Shown here in pieces: positions 38,601-46,949 of a DNA stretch of 64,000 nucleotides. A program made the position numbers and the translations under genes. The stretch is taken from assembly GCF_900215535.1 (NCBI RefSeq), contig NZ_OCND01000001.1:868001-932000 (forward strand), given 5' to 3'. The stretch's first letter is position 1, and every line of letters begins with the position of its first letter. The notes beneath the pieces are model-generated. The model searched no databases and was not told the origin of the DNA. It was given only the letters and a program-made list of their open reading frames with translations. This DNA comes from Pseudoxanthomonas wuyuanensis. GTDB taxonomy: Bacteria > Pseudomonadota > Gammaproteobacteria > Xanthomonadales > Xanthomonadaceae.

Positions 38601-40300
38601 TCGGTGAGCTGCCCGGGCGCGTCGACGAAGCTCCGTGCGCGGATGTACTCGTAGAGCGTTTGATGCCGGAAGCCGACGCGGCCACCCTCGCAGAGCAGGA
38701 TGCCGGACCTCGAGAGTCGTTGTAGTTCGGGGTGGAAGGCATCGAACAGCGCCTCCGGCAACCAGAGGACTTCCCGCTCTGCCATGCGCGCAGTGATCTC
38801 GTACAGCGCCGTGCGCGAGCGCCGGCTCACGTCGGACAGGACCTCCTGTTTCCACAGCTCCCCGAGCATGTGCTGGTACCCGAGCAGCAGCTCTTCCTCG
38901 TCGGTGGTGTTGATCAGCTGCAGGAACAGGTTCAGGGTCTGGGGCGATCGCAGGTCCTCGCGGATCGAGGCATTCCATCCTTTGGCGTGAATGCCATATT
39001 TCCCGAGTGTCGCCTCGACGTTGTCCCACGTGGGCAGATCGAGCGTCATCGTCTCTGCGTCGAGATTCCGCAACCGTGTGTCGTGCCGATGCTCGAATAC
39101 CCGGCAGGAGGCCACGATGTGAACGTTCTGCACGCCCGAAAGCCCGCGAATCAGGTCCATGGGCGCACGCAGGCGCGTGGAGTGCTGGACGACCAGATCC
39201 GCAAGCGCATCCAACTGGTCGATAAGGACGAGCACTTTCGTGGACTTGGCCAGCGCGACCACGCAATCGATCGGATCGGCGGGCAGGTTCAGATGATCGC
39301 CCAGCGAAGGCGTGTCGACGACGTCCTCGGACAGGTAATCCGCCTTGATCGCGAGGACAGGGATGCCGAGCGCGGCCTGCTCCCGCGCCAGCCTGGCGAG
39401 CAGCGCCGATTTGCCGCAGCCAGGCTCGCCGAGTAGGAGCGTTAACGAGGCCGGCTCTTCGGCGATTCGTTCGCAAAGCGCGTCTAGCTCGGGCCGCTCC
39501 AGCCAGTCGTCGTTGGGCAGCGTCGTCTTCCAGTCGGCCAGGTCGGCCGACGCTGCGGCAAAGCGGTTGGACACTTGGGCCGGATCCAGCGAAATGGCGT
39601 TGCGAATGAAGCCGACACCACGCTCATCCAGCGCCTGCACGATCTGGTCGCGGTCCAGCGGTCCGGGTGGAGCCCGCAGCCCGCTCTGGTTGCCACGCGC
39701 CATTGCGGTGAGCACGTCGGCTGCGGTTTCGGGGTCATCGACCTGAAACTGTAGCGCTGAGAGGTTGACGGCTTCCCAGCCTTCGAAGTTGTGCGCGCTG
39801 CCGATTTGGGTGTGTCTGACCAGATCGAAGGCGCTATCAACGGGACAGTCCAAGACACCTTGGAGCTTGGCAAGAGCTACTTTGAGTCGGGAGCTGGCTT
39901 GCGCTTCGAATACCTCGTGGCTTGCGTAATCTCGGGTACTCTCGACCAGAGCTGCCAAGTCGCCGAACGGCGTTTGCGAGCAGAACTCGATAATTACATC
40001 CGGCGTCTTCTGCAGCTGTCGGCGCGCCTTGACCAATTCTTCCTTCAGATCCGAATCCGATATCTGCCAGTTACGGTGGTTCGGGTGATTCTTCTTTGCC
40101 TGTATGTGTCGGGTCGTGCCGCTGCTATAGGTAACGACGATGTCGTCCACATCGACGGTCTCGGCCCCCCCCGGAAGAGCCACGGCGTCCACTTGTACGG
40201 AGGCGATGCTCGGGTCGGACAGCAGCCTGATTAGCCAGTGCACGGCGACAGCCAGCTGGTACTCGTCTCCACGGTGGGATCTTCTGGCGGCGATGCTCAT
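35690..40300 (-). CDS. STAND-type NTPase with N-terminal PD-(D/E)XK-like nuclease (Avs/DUF4297-like)
   Basis: 1536 residues. The N-terminus (1-220) has the pattern of a DUF4297/Cap4-like nuclease: Glu13 in RGDEYQLA, Asp52-Asp53 in VDDIVV, Gln67-x-Lys69 in HIQAKK. A P-loop NTPase follows: Walker A GEPGCGKS at 291-298 and Walker B LVLIDQLDAL with Asp361. From about 560 to the end is a long helical-repeat region, as in STAND sensors. Antiviral Avs proteins have this order (effector, NTPase, sensor): target binding drives oligomerisation and nuclease activation. It begins 42 bp after the helicase gene, with the OLD gene further upstream, all one strand. Which phage product it senses, if any, cannot be read here. 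Confidence 0.75.
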   Translation of the reverse strand: MSIAARRSHRGDEYQLAVAVHWLIRLLSDPSIASVQVDAVALPGGAETVDVDDIVVTYSSGTTRHIQAKKNHPNHRNWQISDSDLKEELVKARRQLQKTPDVIIEFCSQTPFGDLAALVESTRDYASHEVFEAQASSRLKVALAKLQGVLDCPVDSAFDLVRHTQIGSAHNFEGWEAVNLSALQFQVDDPETAADVLTAMARGNQSGLRAPPGPLDRDQIVQALDERGVGFIRNAISLDPAQVSNRFAAASADLADWKTTLPNDDWLERPELDALCERIAEEPASLTLLLGEPGCGKSALLARLAREQAALGIPVLAIKADYLSEDVVDTPSLGDHLNLPADPIDCVVALAKSTKVLVLIDQLDALADLVVQHSTRLRAPMDLIRGLSGVQNVHIVASCRVFEHRHDTRLRNLDAETMTLDLPTWDNVEATLGKYGIHAKGWNASIREDLRSPQTLNLFLQLINTTDEEELLLGYQHMLGELWKQEVLSDVSRRSRTALYEITARMAEREVLWLPEALFDAFHPELQRLSRSGILLCEGGRVGFRHQTLYEYIRARSFVDAPGQLTDTVLARQHSLRIRPLLWHSVAYMRAVDRPTYSREIERLWHANLRPHLKMLLIEFLGQLQDPDSNEAALVAEKWYDGWYRRRILATVPGSPGWFDWLANDHLVEILRLPVEDARVALPVLWRALPSRQSRVLDLIRDHWQASAEKDPLTWFVLEQLPAWDADCIALCRQILARTEISGWQANHMLSVVSGADPSQAPLLLDAWLRQKTADVRQPAEEAVRLAEILNGQELHDLRAVAEAAPREFMATVWPWVLKSIRLLSQDAHDFVVGYRSVDMRFPDLDDEELRREKPFISAVIAGIKLLAERHPEDFLDLLQSNRQSDLMPVQRLLALGLQRVAPRYPAEALEFLLENPRRLVIGSYRDAHGDTKRLIRAVSPHLDEEQIQQLERAIRGWNRYIYLPDDDAKTRLHRLQWTRQHRLRLLRAIPPERMSAACRRHVAEEERAFPGLDDADVRISGFSRIDSPMDATRMQRASEEDILSLFAELTDQTQWDHPRHHMRGGVIQASRELAELAKVVPDKAIRLIRQMHPDNNEIAVGAVLRALGESKHDATALHSLILELNHKGFDGVEFRRDAAYAAGAVVSADTPLPQDLFDLLTSWLQDDPDDGTQTEDDAEDKDPSGSILWSHGGFVIMPSGNYPILSALTHACLSQEPPLTDAWLSLLETHLGREEQLKVWGTLAHDLRWLVCADHDRAQRFLLELFQSYPGLCNFKAGAVLLANSQHWISAATAHTLLDALYATQTAFAAQAAGEILMLRFALKGEDEPDVQELLGQHLKDPDDEPFLVQRRTGIAYATAELWQEADFRARLQPYLLRLLDSGDDKVVAAAAWVFARRLLKSDAASRELLEHLAARPNLLKQVADNNLGDCLVSMLEAAPLIVANVVRSLLDAVDDDFLDNNSSRYFLTEHLLTVSLRLQEMAAPHQELGAYIFERMLELNTSEARSITLDLDKRTVNASSYFRPKTRRHRSSSG

Positions 40301-40342
40301 GCGTTAGACCGATAGGTAAGGCAAGGACTGTGTTCTCAACTG

Positions 40343-42055
40343 TCAGCCAGGTGGGAGTAGATGACAAGGATCTATTGAAGGAGTCATCACGGTTAAATTG
40401 GATCGCGCGCGTGTAGAGGCGACATGTAAGTTGAATCGCGTGGATCGCTCCGAGTCGGGTCCTCGTTGAACGAAGTAGCGTTGGAATGGTCCCTCAAACA
40501 CGATGACCTCGTCGAACTCTTTTCCTTTGGCCTTGTGTATTGTCATCACGGATACGCCTTGGTGGGCGCGTCCTGTGGCCGAAAACTGATCCTCTACGAC
40601 GGCTGCTCGCAGGAGCGACCTCGCGTCGACATAGGCACCGCGTGCCCGCCAGGCGTCGGCGAGGACTGCCTCAATCTGGGCGCCTCGGCGCAGCAATCGC
40701 ATGTGCCGCGCTTCTTTCGCTACGGATTGAAGTTCGGTTCTGTGGCTCGCTGCGATAGCAGCTCGCACCGCGCGCCAATCTGAGACTGGGTCGCCAGTAA
40801 GTTGGAGTTGTGCCACGTCCACTAATAGCTGGCGGACTCCTGGTCCAACGCCTGCTGCTCCGTAGCCCCTGTCGCCTAGTGTCCTGACTGCGGTCGCTAG
40901 GGTGCGCATCCGCCGGGACCTGGTGATCGCAGTAGTCGAAGCATTCTCACTGCGCCCGACCTCAAATGCCGCAAGTGCTTCCAGAACAGCGGCACCAAGT
41001 TCGATGTCGGAGGTTCTGGGTTCAAGTAGCAGCGCAATCAGCATACCGGCCAGCATCGGGCCCTCGGCCGAGACAACAATGTCGACGGGATACCTCGGAA
41101 GCCCGTGCTCTGCACCGTGCATGTAATCAAACACGGCTGCGGCTAGGGGATTCGACGGCACCAGAACAGCCAACGACCAGGTTTCCCTTCGCCTTAGTCG
41201 GTTTGCAGTTTCAAGCACCTTCTGCTTCAAAGGTCTGAGGCTGCGACCTGCGTAGCGAACCACAGAGACACCTGTGTAGGGCTGTTGGCGGAATGCCCCT
41301 TCGAGAATCGCATCCGCGAATGCAGTGATGTCCGTGCCAGCACTGCGATTGTTCTCGCTGAGGAAGTCGAACTCGGTCGGGGCGAATGCTTCAATGAAAT
41401 CATTGAAGCGCCGAGGGCTCGCACCCTTGAAGTCGTAGATGCGCTGCTTTGGATCGCCCAGTGCAATAAGACGGCTGTGCTGGCCCAAGCGGGAGATCAT
41501 TGCCCACTCTTGATCATTCGTGTCTTGGAATTCATCCACGATGATCGTCGGATAGGCATTGCCGAAGGCCTGAGCCAAAACGAGCGATTGTTCCAGCAAC
41601 TCTGCTAGCAGGATGGGGAAAAGATCGAATGCAACCAATCCTTCCTCATCAAATAGCTGCCTCTGGCGCGCGGTGCGTGCATCGCCGGCGAGTCCCACAA
41701 GGCGTTCTCGTGCCTGGGCGGGAAGTAAAAGGGAAACTCCGGGTCTTGTGCCGAGCAGATACGCATGACTCTTCAGGACCGACCACGCGAAGCCATGGTA
41801 GGTGTTGATTTCGATGCGGCGCAGCTGATCTTTGGGAAGCGTCGCCGTAGCCTGCTCCGTGACGCGGGCAATCGTGGCACGAGCGAAGCTCAGGAATAGC
41901 GCCTTCCCCGAATTTCCTATGCGTCCGGTCGCGAGGTCTTCGCAGGCTTTGGCAAGTGCGATTGTTGTCTTGCCTGACCCAGCGCCGCCTCGAACTACGA
42001 TGTGGCCATCCGTTCTAAGTAGGCGTTGTCGTTGTTCGCAGAGCACCAAAGGCAT
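40343..42055 (-). CDS. UvrD/Rep-like helicase, GajB-like
   Basis: 570 residues. Superfamily 1A motifs are all visible: Walker A GGAGSGKT at 23-30, motif Ia (LFLSFARATIARV), motif II IIVDEFQDTND, motif III (ALGDPKQRIYDFKGA), motif V (VMTIHKAKGKEFDEVIV) and motif VI (LHVASTRARSNLTV). It starts 17 bp after the OLD nuclease stop. A UvrD-like helicase in tandem after a class 2 OLD nuclease is the arrangement of Gabija (GajA-GajB), where the helicase senses DNA ends or single strands and activates the nuclease complex. It is slightly longer than typical GajB (about 500). Confidence 0.85.
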   Translation of the reverse strand: MPLVLCEQRQRLLRTDGHIVVRGGAGSGKTTIALAKACEDLATGRIGNSGKALFLSFARATIARVTEQATATLPKDQLRRIEINTYHGFAWSVLKSHAYLLGTRPGVSLLLPAQARERLVGLAGDARTARQRQLFDEEGLVAFDLFPILLAELLEQSLVLAQAFGNAYPTIIVDEFQDTNDQEWAMISRLGQHSRLIALGDPKQRIYDFKGASPRRFNDFIEAFAPTEFDFLSENNRSAGTDITAFADAILEGAFRQQPYTGVSVVRYAGRSLRPLKQKVLETANRLRRRETWSLAVLVPSNPLAAAVFDYMHGAEHGLPRYPVDIVVSAEGPMLAGMLIALLLEPRTSDIELGAAVLEALAAFEVGRSENASTTAITRSRRMRTLATAVRTLGDRGYGAAGVGPGVRQLLVDVAQLQLTGDPVSDWRAVRAAIAASHRTELQSVAKEARHMRLLRRGAQIEAVLADAWRARGAYVDARSLLRAAVVEDQFSATGRAHQGVSVMTIHKAKGKEFDEVIVFEGPFQRYFVQRGPDSERSTRFNLHVASTRARSNLTVMTPSIDPCHLLPPG

Positions 42056-42072
42056 GGCGCTATGTCCCCTGC

Positions 42073-43878
42073 TTAGATGATTGGAATAGGAAGAGGAGGC
42101 AATTGGGGCGGCGGGGGAGGAGCAGGGGGTGCCGGAGGCGGTTCAACCATCAGTCTTAGTTCGCCGAGAATTCTCATGATGGTTGCGGGAAGATGCCCAA
42201 TCTCACATTGATCGAAGAAAAGAGTGAGGTAGTCATTGCCCTTCTTGTGTCGAAGAACCTCAAAGAAGGGGGCGGCATAGGCATCATCTGCTGAATTTGG
42301 CGAGGGCAGCACGTTGAGCAGTGCTTGTGGCCACTCGCCCTGTTCTACAAGCCATTGGACGAACTGTCTTTGCCTCGCGATTGGAACTTCTGCCCAGAGA
42401 AGATGCTCGAATCCTGGGTAAGGCTGTTCAAATGCTCGATCACTTGCGGCCTCGATAGCGGCCTTCGCCACGGGCTCTTGCTGGTCAAAGATCGTTGCCA
42501 CGGTCTTGCCCAGACCACGGAAGAATGTGGCAAACGGGGCAACGGCAGTATCCCCAACCGCGTCGAATGGAACCCAGCCAAGCGAGTCAAGACGCTTGTG
42601 CGCAGCGGGCGCGATTTCAGCGGCACGACGTGATACTGCACTGTATGCAACGAACTCAGTCTTTCCTTCGACCACAAGAACTCTTCGTGCGAGAAGCGCT
42701 TCACAGAAGCGCGTGCGGAAGCCATCTCGGAAGATTTTGAGTTTGAGATTAGGCGGCAGCAACACGGGCGTGGCGGACATGTGCCCAGCAGCGTCCCTAC
42801 GCACAACCGTCATCTGTTCGGGCTTGAACTGCTCGATGACATATGGGGAGTGGGACGTGAACAAGGCTTGAGACGCGAGGCCTCGCACTTTGTCGACCAC
42901 TCGCTGCTGGACGTGCGGTGGAAGCGAAAGCTCAGGCTCTTCCATTGCGAAGATCACGCGACCTGCTCGACGTTGCGCAATCAATCCCAACATGGCCAGC
43001 ACCAGCGCGTTGATCGTTCCCGAACCTTGGTGCTGAAAGGGTGCCGCGTAGCCGGGCACACCTGTGGCAAGGAAGGATTTCAAGACGCGTCGGAGGTCCT
43101 CGCGTGTGAGTTCCGAAACCCGGAGATGCGGAGCATCCGCCCACTCGCCCGGAACGATCTCCCGCATTGCATCCCGAATGGCGGTCAGGATCTGGCCAAA
43201 CTCCGGGTCCTGTTCCCCAACCACATCAAGCACGCGCAAGCGATCCAGGAGTCCTTCCCACATCCGCGTCCTAACCTCGTAGGTCCGCAGGATTACATCG
43301 AGCAAAGAACCCCGTTCCATCGACAGCGCACGGCTTCCAGTGCGAAGCGCGCGAAGATGGAGGAACCCAAACTCCCTCTTGTCCGAGGACCGGCATTCGC
43401 TTGTAGGAACATCGTCAACATTTCGAGGAACGGCAAACCATGTCTTGGCGGTGAATTCGTCGGCTTCCTGGTCGTATTCGCCTTCGAACCTGATCCGGAC
43501 CGCTGGCTCCACCCCGGGCTGTGCTGCCTGAGCTGCACCGCCAGGTCCGATCAGCACGCCATCGCTTTCGCGCCAAAACTCCAGATTGTTCCGGAAACGC
43601 TCGCAATGCTGTGCGTCGAGCCCTGCGATGACTACTTCGACAACAATCTTCGGTGCTGGGTGCTCCTCGTCACCCCGGTAGGCACCGCCGAAGAAATCGT
43701 GTTCATCGATGACCTGGCTTCTGGCTAGCCTGTCTGCGCCGATGGCGAGCTCAATGGCTTCGAAGACCGTCGACTTTCCGGTGTTGTTGTCGCCAAGCAG
43801 GACCGTGGTCCCGGCAAAGCGTAGGTCGGCCAGTCGAATGCCACGGAAGTTTTCAATGTGAACGCGAGCAACGCGCAT
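42073..43878 (-). CDS. OLD-family ATPase/TOPRIM nuclease, GajA-like
   Basis: 601 residues from the ATG at 43878, chosen for GGGAGAAG just upstream; the frame extends 39 codons further without a start signal. N-terminal ABC-type ATPase: IENFRGIRLADLRF, Walker A GDNNTGKST at 29-37, Walker B FAMEEPELSLPP. The C-terminal TOPRIM nuclease carries Glu404 in VVEGKTEFVAY and Asp465 in ATIFDQQ, the metal-binding acid residues. The C-terminus ends in an unusual proline-rich tail (PPPAPPAPPPPPQLPPLPI). With the helicase it forms a Gabija-like pair expected to nick or cut phage DNA when nucleotides are depleted. Confidence 0.85.
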   Translation of the reverse strand: MRVARVHIENFRGIRLADLRFAGTTVLLGDNNTGKSTVFEAIELAIGADRLARSQVIDEHDFFGGAYRGDEEHPAPKIVVEVVIAGLDAQHCERFRNNLEFWRESDGVLIGPGGAAQAAQPGVEPAVRIRFEGEYDQEADEFTAKTWFAVPRNVDDVPTSECRSSDKREFGFLHLRALRTGSRALSMERGSLLDVILRTYEVRTRMWEGLLDRLRVLDVVGEQDPEFGQILTAIRDAMREIVPGEWADAPHLRVSELTREDLRRVLKSFLATGVPGYAAPFQHQGSGTINALVLAMLGLIAQRRAGRVIFAMEEPELSLPPHVQQRVVDKVRGLASQALFTSHSPYVIEQFKPEQMTVVRRDAAGHMSATPVLLPPNLKLKIFRDGFRTRFCEALLARRVLVVEGKTEFVAYSAVSRRAAEIAPAAHKRLDSLGWVPFDAVGDTAVAPFATFFRGLGKTVATIFDQQEPVAKAAIEAASDRAFEQPYPGFEHLLWAEVPIARQRQFVQWLVEQGEWPQALLNVLPSPNSADDAYAAPFFEVLRHKKGNDYLTLFFDQCEIGHLPATIMRILGELRLMVEPPPAPPAPPPPPQLPPLPIPII

Positions 43879-44018
43879 GGCTTCTCCCAAACCGAGACGT
43901 TGAACGAAACTTAGGGCACTTTCCTCGAACAGCGGAGGATAGGGCGTAAGGTCGCATCTTTCGTCTCCACAGCAAAATGGCGGCAAGTAACGCACAGCGC
44001 TTTGCGCACTGGCGATTC

Positions 44019-45104
44019 TTAGTCTTCGAGAAGGCGAGCGGCTGGATTTGCCGTAGCTCCGCCTGTTTGAAAATACCCTACAACACTCGACACTGCCCGA
44101 TGTTCGGTCAACTGCATGATCGCTGGTAGCGATACGCCCTGACGGCTAGCCTCGGTCACGAACCCCGACCGCAGGCTGTGCCCCCCAAAATCCCCCTCCA
44201 GCCCTGCCAGACGCGCGCGCCGTTGCACGATCTCACCCACGGCCGCCGGCGACAGGGCAGGGCCTAGTCGCTGTTTCCACAACCGCCGGAAGATCGCGCC
44301 CTCGGTGATCCCGGCCGCGTCCAGCCATTCTTCCAAAGCCAGCGCCGCCCGATCGAGCACCGGCTTGTCCGGCGTGGAGGAGGCGGTGACACCGGCTTGC
44401 TGGGTTTTGCTGTGCTCAAGGCGGTAGATGTAACCCTGTGGGCCGATTCGCCGCAGGTCACGCATGTCCGCGGCAGCGACCTCGCTACGCCGCCGCCCCC
44501 CGCTGGCGAAAGCAAAGCAGAGTAGGGCACGGTCGCGGAGTCCTTCCATAGTGTCATCGCAGGTGGCCAGCATGGCCTCCAGTTCAATCAAAGTGATCGC
44601 TGTTTTTTTACGTGGCCGTTCGCCGCGTTTGACCGCCGCGCGCCCAGCGCGGCTCAAGACGGTCCGAACCGCAGGTTGCTCGCAAGGGTTGGGGAGCTGT
44701 TTAAGCCGATGCGCGGTCGATAGCACGGCGACGCGATGCCTCACGGTCGACAACGTCCACGCACCGAGCTTGGCTTTCAGGCCCGCGGCTACCAACGCCT
44801 GATCGACCGCCGGCGGCAGCTCCCAGATCAGCTCACCCTCGGCTGAGCGTCGCACGACATGGTCGACCACGAACTGCAACACGGCGGCCTCCGGCACCGG
44901 CAGGGTCAGCTCAATTCCATAGCGTGCGGCGTGCCAGCCAGCCCAGTAGCGCAAGGCGCTGGCGTAGCTGCGGGTGGTGTTGGCCGCCGCGGCTTCAGCG
45001 AGCAGTTCGCGCACGGCGTCGGCCGCCTGTTGAGCCAGCTGATCGGGCAGCACCAGGCTGGAAGTCGGTTGCGCGAGGGCAGAAATCGGGTGATTATCTT
45101 TCAT
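44019..45104 (-). CDS. Tyrosine recombinase / integrase
   Basis: 361 residues. An N-terminal SAM-like core-binding domain (residues 35-150) precedes the catalytic domain. The active-site set looks complete: Arg205 (GGRRRSEV), Lys233 (HSKTQQ), His309 and Arg312 (GGHSLRSGF), His335 (TEHRAVSS), Tyr344 (VVGYFQ). It is smaller than phage integrases with arm-binding domains and near the size of XerC/D-like or plasmid recombinases. It lies 140 bp upstream of the OLD gene on the same strand, so it is likely the mobility gene of the defence island. Its ATG lacks a clear ribosome site and sits in AT-rich DNA with short repeats. Confidence 0.85.
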   Translation of the reverse strand: MKDNHPISALAQPTSSLVLPDQLAQQAADAVRELLAEAAAANTTRSYASALRYWAGWHAARYGIELTLPVPEAAVLQFVVDHVVRRSAEGELIWELPPAVDQALVAAGLKAKLGAWTLSTVRHRVAVLSTAHRLKQLPNPCEQPAVRTVLSRAGRAAVKRGERPRKKTAITLIELEAMLATCDDTMEGLRDRALLCFAFASGGRRRSEVAAADMRDLRRIGPQGYIYRLEHSKTQQAGVTASSTPDKPVLDRAALALEEWLDAAGITEGAIFRRLWKQRLGPALSPAAVGEIVQRRARLAGLEGDFGGHSLRSGFVTEASRQGVSLPAIMQLTEHRAVSSVVGYFQTGGATANPAARLLED

Positions 45105-45212
45105 AGTATGTAATGTATGCTACGAATAAAGCAGTATAGCCACGATAATCATCACTTATCGCCAGTACGAAATTGGCATCGACTCCAGTGCTGTTCCCCT
45201 GATTTTTTGATT

Positions 45213-45623
45213 TCAGCAAGGTTCGTTTGGCAGGTGTACCCAACCGTTCTCTACACGTTGAAATCGCCTTTTCTGTACGCAGCGTTGACCGTCCAGCAAA
45301 GGGGCAGGGCGTGCGCGTGATGGCGCTGCCGGATAACCTGCTGCCGCTCGTTGAATCGCTTGCTCTGCGGCCGCACCTTCTCGTTGCCACTGAGCGTCCA
45401 TCTTCTTGATATCGGCGTTTAGCTGCAGGGTCGCTTCCCGAATTTCGTAGCGTCGGTAAGCCCCTACAATCATGCTGTGAGCCATCAGGGCGAGGAATAC
45501 GCCCAGTGCCACTTGCCACCAGAGCGAGCGAGTTTCTTCCGGTACTGCGTTGATCCGGATAGGCTCCCTGAACTCGATGCTGGAAAGGTCCGGTCTTCCC
45601 ATTCGTGGTTCTTCGCGTTCCAT
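45213..45623 (-). CDS. Small membrane protein of unknown function
   Basis: 136 residues from the ATG at 45623 (GGGGAA upstream). A cytoplasmic N-terminus of about 33 residues, one transmembrane segment (WWQVALGVFLALMAHSMIVGAY), then a coiled-coil-like stretch (REATLQLNADIKKMDAQWQREGAAAEQAIQ) and a basic, Cys-containing C-terminus. No family recognised by name. It is transcribed toward the integrase. Confidence 0.6.
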   Translation of the reverse strand: MEREEPRMGRPDLSSIEFREPIRINAVPEETRSLWWQVALGVFLALMAHSMIVGAYRRYEIREATLQLNADIKKMDAQWQREGAAAEQAIQRAAAGYPAAPSRARPAPLLDGQRCVQKRRFQRVENGWVHLPNEPC

Positions 45624-45732
45624 GGCATTCCCCGGTTAGCCTGGCCGAACCCTATCATCACTGTCGCCCTCGGGGGCGTTACCAGATCACGCGCAGCCGT
45701 GTGTCAGCCGGTCCGCAGGCCGTACGGACGTT

Positions 45733-45764
45733 TTGTTGTCCACGACACTTGTTGTCCACGACAC
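45733..45764. repeat. Two tandem 16-bp repeats with internal dyad
   Basis: TTGTTGTCCACGACAC occurs twice in direct succession (45733-45748 and 45749-45764), identical. Each copy contains the small dyad TGTC-CAC-GACA. Such paired dyads suit a protein-binding site. It lies about 140 bp from the dif-like site and in a 357-bp gene-free stretch (45624-45980) in which I see no open gene. Confidence 0.7.
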
Positions 45765-45905
45765 ACGCACAGGGCTGCGCCTTGGCTGAGAGGATTGCCG
45801 CTGCAAAAGCCGTGTGTGGGGCGGATCTGGGGCCACATCCGCCGCGACGGCATCGTTCCAGCAGCAGTTTCAGCAGGGACCAGTAGTAGCGGCCAGCCAT
45901 CCTCA

Positions 45906-45933
45906 ATTTCGCATAATGCATATTATGTAAAGA
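45906..45933 (+). other. dif: dif-like XerC/XerD recombination site
   Basis: The 28-bp layout of bacterial dif is present: XerC half ATTTCGCATAA (45906-45916), 6-bp centre TGCATA, XerD half TTATGTAAAGA (45923-45933). Compared with E. coli dif it matches at 22 of 28 positions; the core CGCATAA and TTATGT blocks are exact, and the last bases of the XerD arm differ. It could be the chromosomal dif or a dif-type attachment site of an element using XerCD. Read directly from sequence; function is inferred. Confidence 0.65.
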
Positions 45934-45980
45934 TAATCCTGCGACAGGCGGCTCCGCCGGCTGCACATATCACGTAACTG

Positions 45981-46949
45981 TCAGGCTTCATCGACGCCTT
46001 TGGCCTGCCTCCGGAACTGACGAGGCGCAATTCCGAATCGCTGCTTGAAGGCGGAAGTCAGGTGGCTGTGGCTGGAGAACCCCGTCGCCAAGGCGATGCT
46101 CGTGATGTCCTGGCGCGTGCTTTCCAGCAAAGTGCATGCGACGTGGAGCCTCTGCGAAATGACGTACTGAAGCGGTGTCATTCCGAAGGTATGACGGAAT
46201 GCGGCAATCAGATGATGGGACGTCATGCCGACCAGAGTTGCCAACTCATCGAGGGACAAGCGCTGGTCCAGGTGGGAAACGATGTAATCCTCTAGCCGTC
46301 GTTTCGTGCCATTGGAGAATGTTGGCTTGGCTCCGTTTGACGCGCTTGGCTGGGCTTGTTCGGCGTACTCGCGCAGCAGGTGAAGCCCAAGCACCTGTGC
46401 CATGGATTCGCGGAGCATGCCCGACAAGTCGTCACTCTCGTTGCCGAGCTGGATCAGACGGCCCGTGAGCCCATGCAGCAGCGGATCGCGAAGCTTCATC
46501 AGCGGGCGGATTGAGCTCATCTGCGGCCGGTGGCCAGTGAGCGACCTCAGCCAGGCTTGGTTGATGTGGTATTCCGCATAGGCGATGCTGCCGCCCTGAG
46601 CACGCCCAACGTAATGCGCGCCTGCCGGGATGAGCCATATCTCACCGATCCTGGCGGGTGCGCGGCACGCCTCCCCTCGCCCGATCCGCGTTTCAAGACG
46701 CCGCATCCCGCCTTCCAAGTGAACGATCAGCGTGTGTTGCTCCCGTTCGATCTCCCATTGCGTGGGCTCGGCAATGTCCTCCGAGGCTACCGAAAGCTCT
46801 CCCCCCACGAACGGCACCGCCTGGCTCGCGATCATCTTTCGCCATCGATAGCCTGGGGCGGGCCCACCGCGACTGCGCGCCAGCTGTCCCAGCGCCTCCT
46901 CTCCGGCGGCACGCGCGGTCGCGGAAAAATTTGAAAGTTCGTCGGACAT
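45981..46949 (-). CDS. AraC-family transcriptional regulator
   Basis: 322 residues. The C-terminal 100 residues hold the double helix-turn-helix of AraC regulators (LSLDELATLVGMTSHHLIAAFRHTFGMTPLQYVISQRL ... DITSIALATGFSSHSHLTSAFKQRFGIAPRQFRR). The N-terminal 200 residues form a cupin-like sensing domain (IGEIWLIPAGAHYVGRAQGG). Divergent from the NTF2-like and SDR genes with 144 bp between; two copies of AGGGTAC lie there (46983, 47021), possible half-sites. It probably controls the neighbouring pair. Confidence 0.88.
   Translation of the reverse strand: MSDELSNFSATARAAGEEALGQLARSRGGPAPGYRWRKMIASQAVPFVGGELSVASEDIAEPTQWEIEREQHTLIVHLEGGMRRLETRIGRGEACRAPARIGEIWLIPAGAHYVGRAQGGSIAYAEYHINQAWLRSLTGHRPQMSSIRPLMKLRDPLLHGLTGRLIQLGNESDDLSGMLRESMAQVLGLHLLREYAEQAQPSASNGAKPTFSNGTKRRLEDYIVSHLDQRLSLDELATLVGMTSHHLIAAFRHTFGMTPLQYVISQRLHVACTLLESTRQDITSIALATGFSSHSHLTSAFKQRFGIAPRQFRRQAKGVDEA

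Noticed and set aside
45094..45519. Minus-strand frame overlapping the integrase start and the small membrane protein
   Set aside because: It overlaps the better-supported 45213-45623 gene in another frame and has no domain or ribosome site.
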